Part shown: in pieces, positions 5,147 through 6,341 of the stretch | Position numbering within the stretch: position 1 is the stretch's first letter | How the letters are laid out: every line of letters begins with the position of its first letter | NCBI GenBank assembly: GCA_937135995.1 | Contig: CAKZOF010000619.1 | Location: 1 to 6,341, forward strand | DNA: 6,341 nt | Reading direction: 5' to 3' | Source: an uncultured Pyrinomonas sp. | GTDB taxonomy: Bacteria; Acidobacteriota; Blastocatellia; Pyrinomonadales; Pyrinomonadaceae | Translations under genes and position numbers: made by a program | The notes under the pieces: generated by a model | Told to the model about the DNA's origin: nothing | Databases searched by the model: none | The model's input: only the letters and a program-made list of their open reading frames with translations

Positions 5147-5815
5147 ATGCCAACCGTCAAGGTGCGCAATCTGAAGAACGAAGAGGTCGGCGAGATCGAG
5201 CTCCCCGACGCGGTCTTCGGCGTGGAATTGAACGAAGCGCTCATCTACGCCGCCGTACGCAACTTCCTCGCCAACCAGCGCGCGGGAACCGTGGCGACCA
5301 AAACGCGCGGCAACGTCTCGGGATCGGGGCGTAAGCTCTGGCGGCAAAAGGGCACAGGACGGGCGCGCGTCGGTTCAATTCGCTCGCCGTTGTGGAAAGG
5401 TGGCGGCAACGTTCACGGGCCGCAACCGCGCGATTGGTCATACACGTTGCCGAAGAAGATGCGGCGCGGCGCTTTGCGTTCGGCCCTGTCGGAGCGCTTG
5501 CGCGAGGGCAACTTGATCGTCGTCGACGGCTTCTCGCTGGACCAGCCCAAGACGAAAGAGTTCGTCCGTGCCATCGCGGCGCTCGGCCTCGACGCGAGCA
5601 AGACGCTGGTGGTTGACTCGGCAGAGAATCGGAATTTGGTCTTGGCCGCGCGCAACGTCGAGCGCGTCAAGCTGGTCGAAAGCGCCGAGGTGAACATCTA
5701 CGACGTGCTCTATCACGAAAAGCTCCTCATCTCGCGCGCGGCCGTCGAAGAGCTAGCGCGACGACTCGATCCGGCGTCCGAGAGCGCCGACGGCGAGCAG
5801 AAGGAGGCAGCCTGA
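5147..5815 (+). CDS. rplD: Ribosomal protein L4 (uL4)
   Basis: L4 is a 50S protein that lines the exit tunnel. In E. coli it also represses its own operon by binding the leader RNA upstream of rpsJ. The 222 residues show the expected parts: a short N-terminal strand region, then the basic tunnel loop with [20 protein letters not shown] (52-71), [15 protein letters not shown] (73-87) and [13 protein letters not shown] (102-114), and a C-terminal globular half. The last 14 residues are acidic and Ala/Ser-rich, a lineage-variable tail. The start has GAGG (5136-5139) with a 7-base spacer. The rplW ribosome binding site lies inside the end of this gene. No E. coli-type S10 leader exists here because tuf lies directly upstream of rpsJ. 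Confidence 0.98.
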   Translation: MPTVKVRNLKNEEVGEIELPDAVFGVELNEALIYAAVRNFLANQRAGTVATKTRGNVSGSGRKLWRQKGTGRARVGSIRSPLWKGGGNVHGPQPRDWSYTLPKKMRRGALRSALSERLREGNLIVVDGFSLDQPKTKEFVRAIAALGLDASKTLVVDSAENRNLVLAARNVERVKLVESAEVNIYDVLYHEKLLISRAAVEELARRLDPASESADGEQKEAA

Positions 5816-5817
5816 AG

Positions 5818-6123
5818 ATGCGGACCATCTGGGACATCATCAAAGCGCCGGTGATCACCGAAAAAGCGTTGATCGCCAAGGAAGCGACGCGCGACGGGCG
5901 GCAACTGTTGACGTTTCGCGTCGACCGGCGCGCGACCAAGCCGGAGATCAAAGAGGCGGTCGAACGCATCTTCAACGTCAAAGTCGATCGGGTGCGCACG
6001 GTCACCTATCAAGGTAAGATTGTGCGGCGTTATCGCACCGAGGGACGGCGTCCTGCGTGGAAGAAAGCCTATGTGACGCTGAAAGCGGGCGAAAAGCCGA
6101 TCGAGTACGGCGAGGAGATCTAG
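5818..6123 (+). CDS. rplW: Ribosomal protein L23 (uL23)
   Basis: L23 sits at the tunnel exit of the 50S subunit and is the docking site for trigger factor and signal recognition particle. The 101 residues fit the family. The N-terminus has IIKAPVITEKA (7-17), followed by the TFRVDRRATKPEIKEAVERI block and FNVKVDRVRT, then the basic loop (KIVRRYRTEGRRPAWKKA) and the strand YVTLKAGEKPIE. It starts 2 bases after the rplD stop. AAGGAGG (5801-5807), inside the end of rplD, lies 10 bases before its ATG, so the two genes are probably translationally coupled. A 94-base gap separates it from rplB. Confidence 0.97.
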   Translation: MRTIWDIIKAPVITEKALIAKEATRDGRQLLTFRVDRRATKPEIKEAVERIFNVKVDRVRTVTYQGKIVRRYRTEGRRPAWKKAYVTLKAGEKPIEYGEEI

Positions 6124-6217
6124 CGGCGCGAAAGCCGTCCGAAGAGCGAGACGGAATCCCAAAGGGAGCGGTTCGCGGGGCCGGACCGAATTCGAGCCGA
6201 CCCCGGCCGGATGAATT
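6124..6217 (+). other. Long rplW-rplB spacer with short inverted repeats
   Basis: The 94 bases contain several short pairing segments: CGGC/GCCG (6124-6127 with 6134-6137), CCGTC/GACGG (6136-6140 with 6149-6153), and GGCCGG (6179-6184) with CCGGCC (6203-6208), the last just before the rplB start. No open reading frame, promoter or terminator is convincing. The rplB ribosome binding site is weak (GGATGA at most), so initiation may depend on how this RNA folds. Confidence 0.3.
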
Positions 6218-6341
6218 ATGGGAATCAAGAAGCTGACACCGACATCGCCTGCGCGGCGGTACCAAACCTACTTGACGCGCGATGAGCTTACTCCCGGCGC
6301 GGAGCCAGAAAAATCGCTGCTCGTGCCGAAGAAGCGCATTT
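6218..6341 (+). CDS. rplB: Ribosomal protein L2 (uL2), N-terminal part only
   Basis: L2 is a core 50S protein needed for subunit joining and peptidyl transferase activity. Only the first 41 codons lie in the window. They read [15 protein letters not shown] and continue to LVPKKRI, matching the L2 N-terminus (the TPTSPGRR-like block) before its first glycine-rich segment. The start is chosen by that alignment; an ATG at 6211 is in another frame. The position after rplW is the universal S10-operon order. The gene runs off the right edge. Confidence 0.93.
   Translation, partial: MGIKKLTPTSPARRYQTYLTRDELTPGAEPEKSLLVPKKRI

Overview
The window is bacterial chromosomal DNA of moderately high G+C. 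It has an accessory left third (about 1-2215) and a conserved translation-machinery right part (about 2372-6341). The organism is probably a GC-rich Gram-negative. The truncated exported protein at the left edge resembles, from memory, proteins of Acidobacteriota (Blastocatellia-like); this assignment is an inference and is tentative.

Left part. A signal-peptide-bearing protein is read leftward off the edge (complement 1-270) from a good sigma70-type promoter at 374-402. About 100 bp away, a near-consensus promoter (502-530) points right. A perfect 9-bp inverted repeat lies almost exactly midway between the two -35 boxes. The rightward promoter opens onto about 530 bp without a convincing gene but with several stem-loops. 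Then, after a strong ribosome binding site, comes a single-domain zinc peptidase of the M20/M28/M42 superfamily (1071-1883). Its downstream region holds three stem-loops with the same loop and changed but still mostly pairing stems, spaced about 61 bp apart. After them, a promoter (2108-2136) lies directly before a strong intrinsic terminator (2176-2214). That pair fits a small RNA of about 72 nt, or an attenuated leader for the tRNA operon.

Right part. Four tRNA genes, Thr(TGT)-Tyr(GTA)-Gly(TCC)-Thr(GGT), precede tuf (EF-Tu). They are the same genes in the same order as thrU-tyrU-glyT-thrT-tufB of E. coli. Here, however, tuf is followed by rpsJ-rplC-rplD-rplW-rplB, the start of the S10 ribosomal protein operon, and not by secE-nusG. 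The locus therefore looks like a hybrid of the classical tufB and tufA neighbourhoods. The likely result is one transcription unit supplying tRNAs, their carrier EF-Tu and large- and small-subunit ribosomal proteins.

Oddities in the right part are the codon usage of tuf (about 26 of 30 leucines are TTG, and there are six ATA codons), unlike the adjacent ribosomal protein genes, and stem-loops in the rpsJ-rplC, rplC-rplD and rplW-rplB spacers. I found no CRISPR array, insertion sequence or phage gene.
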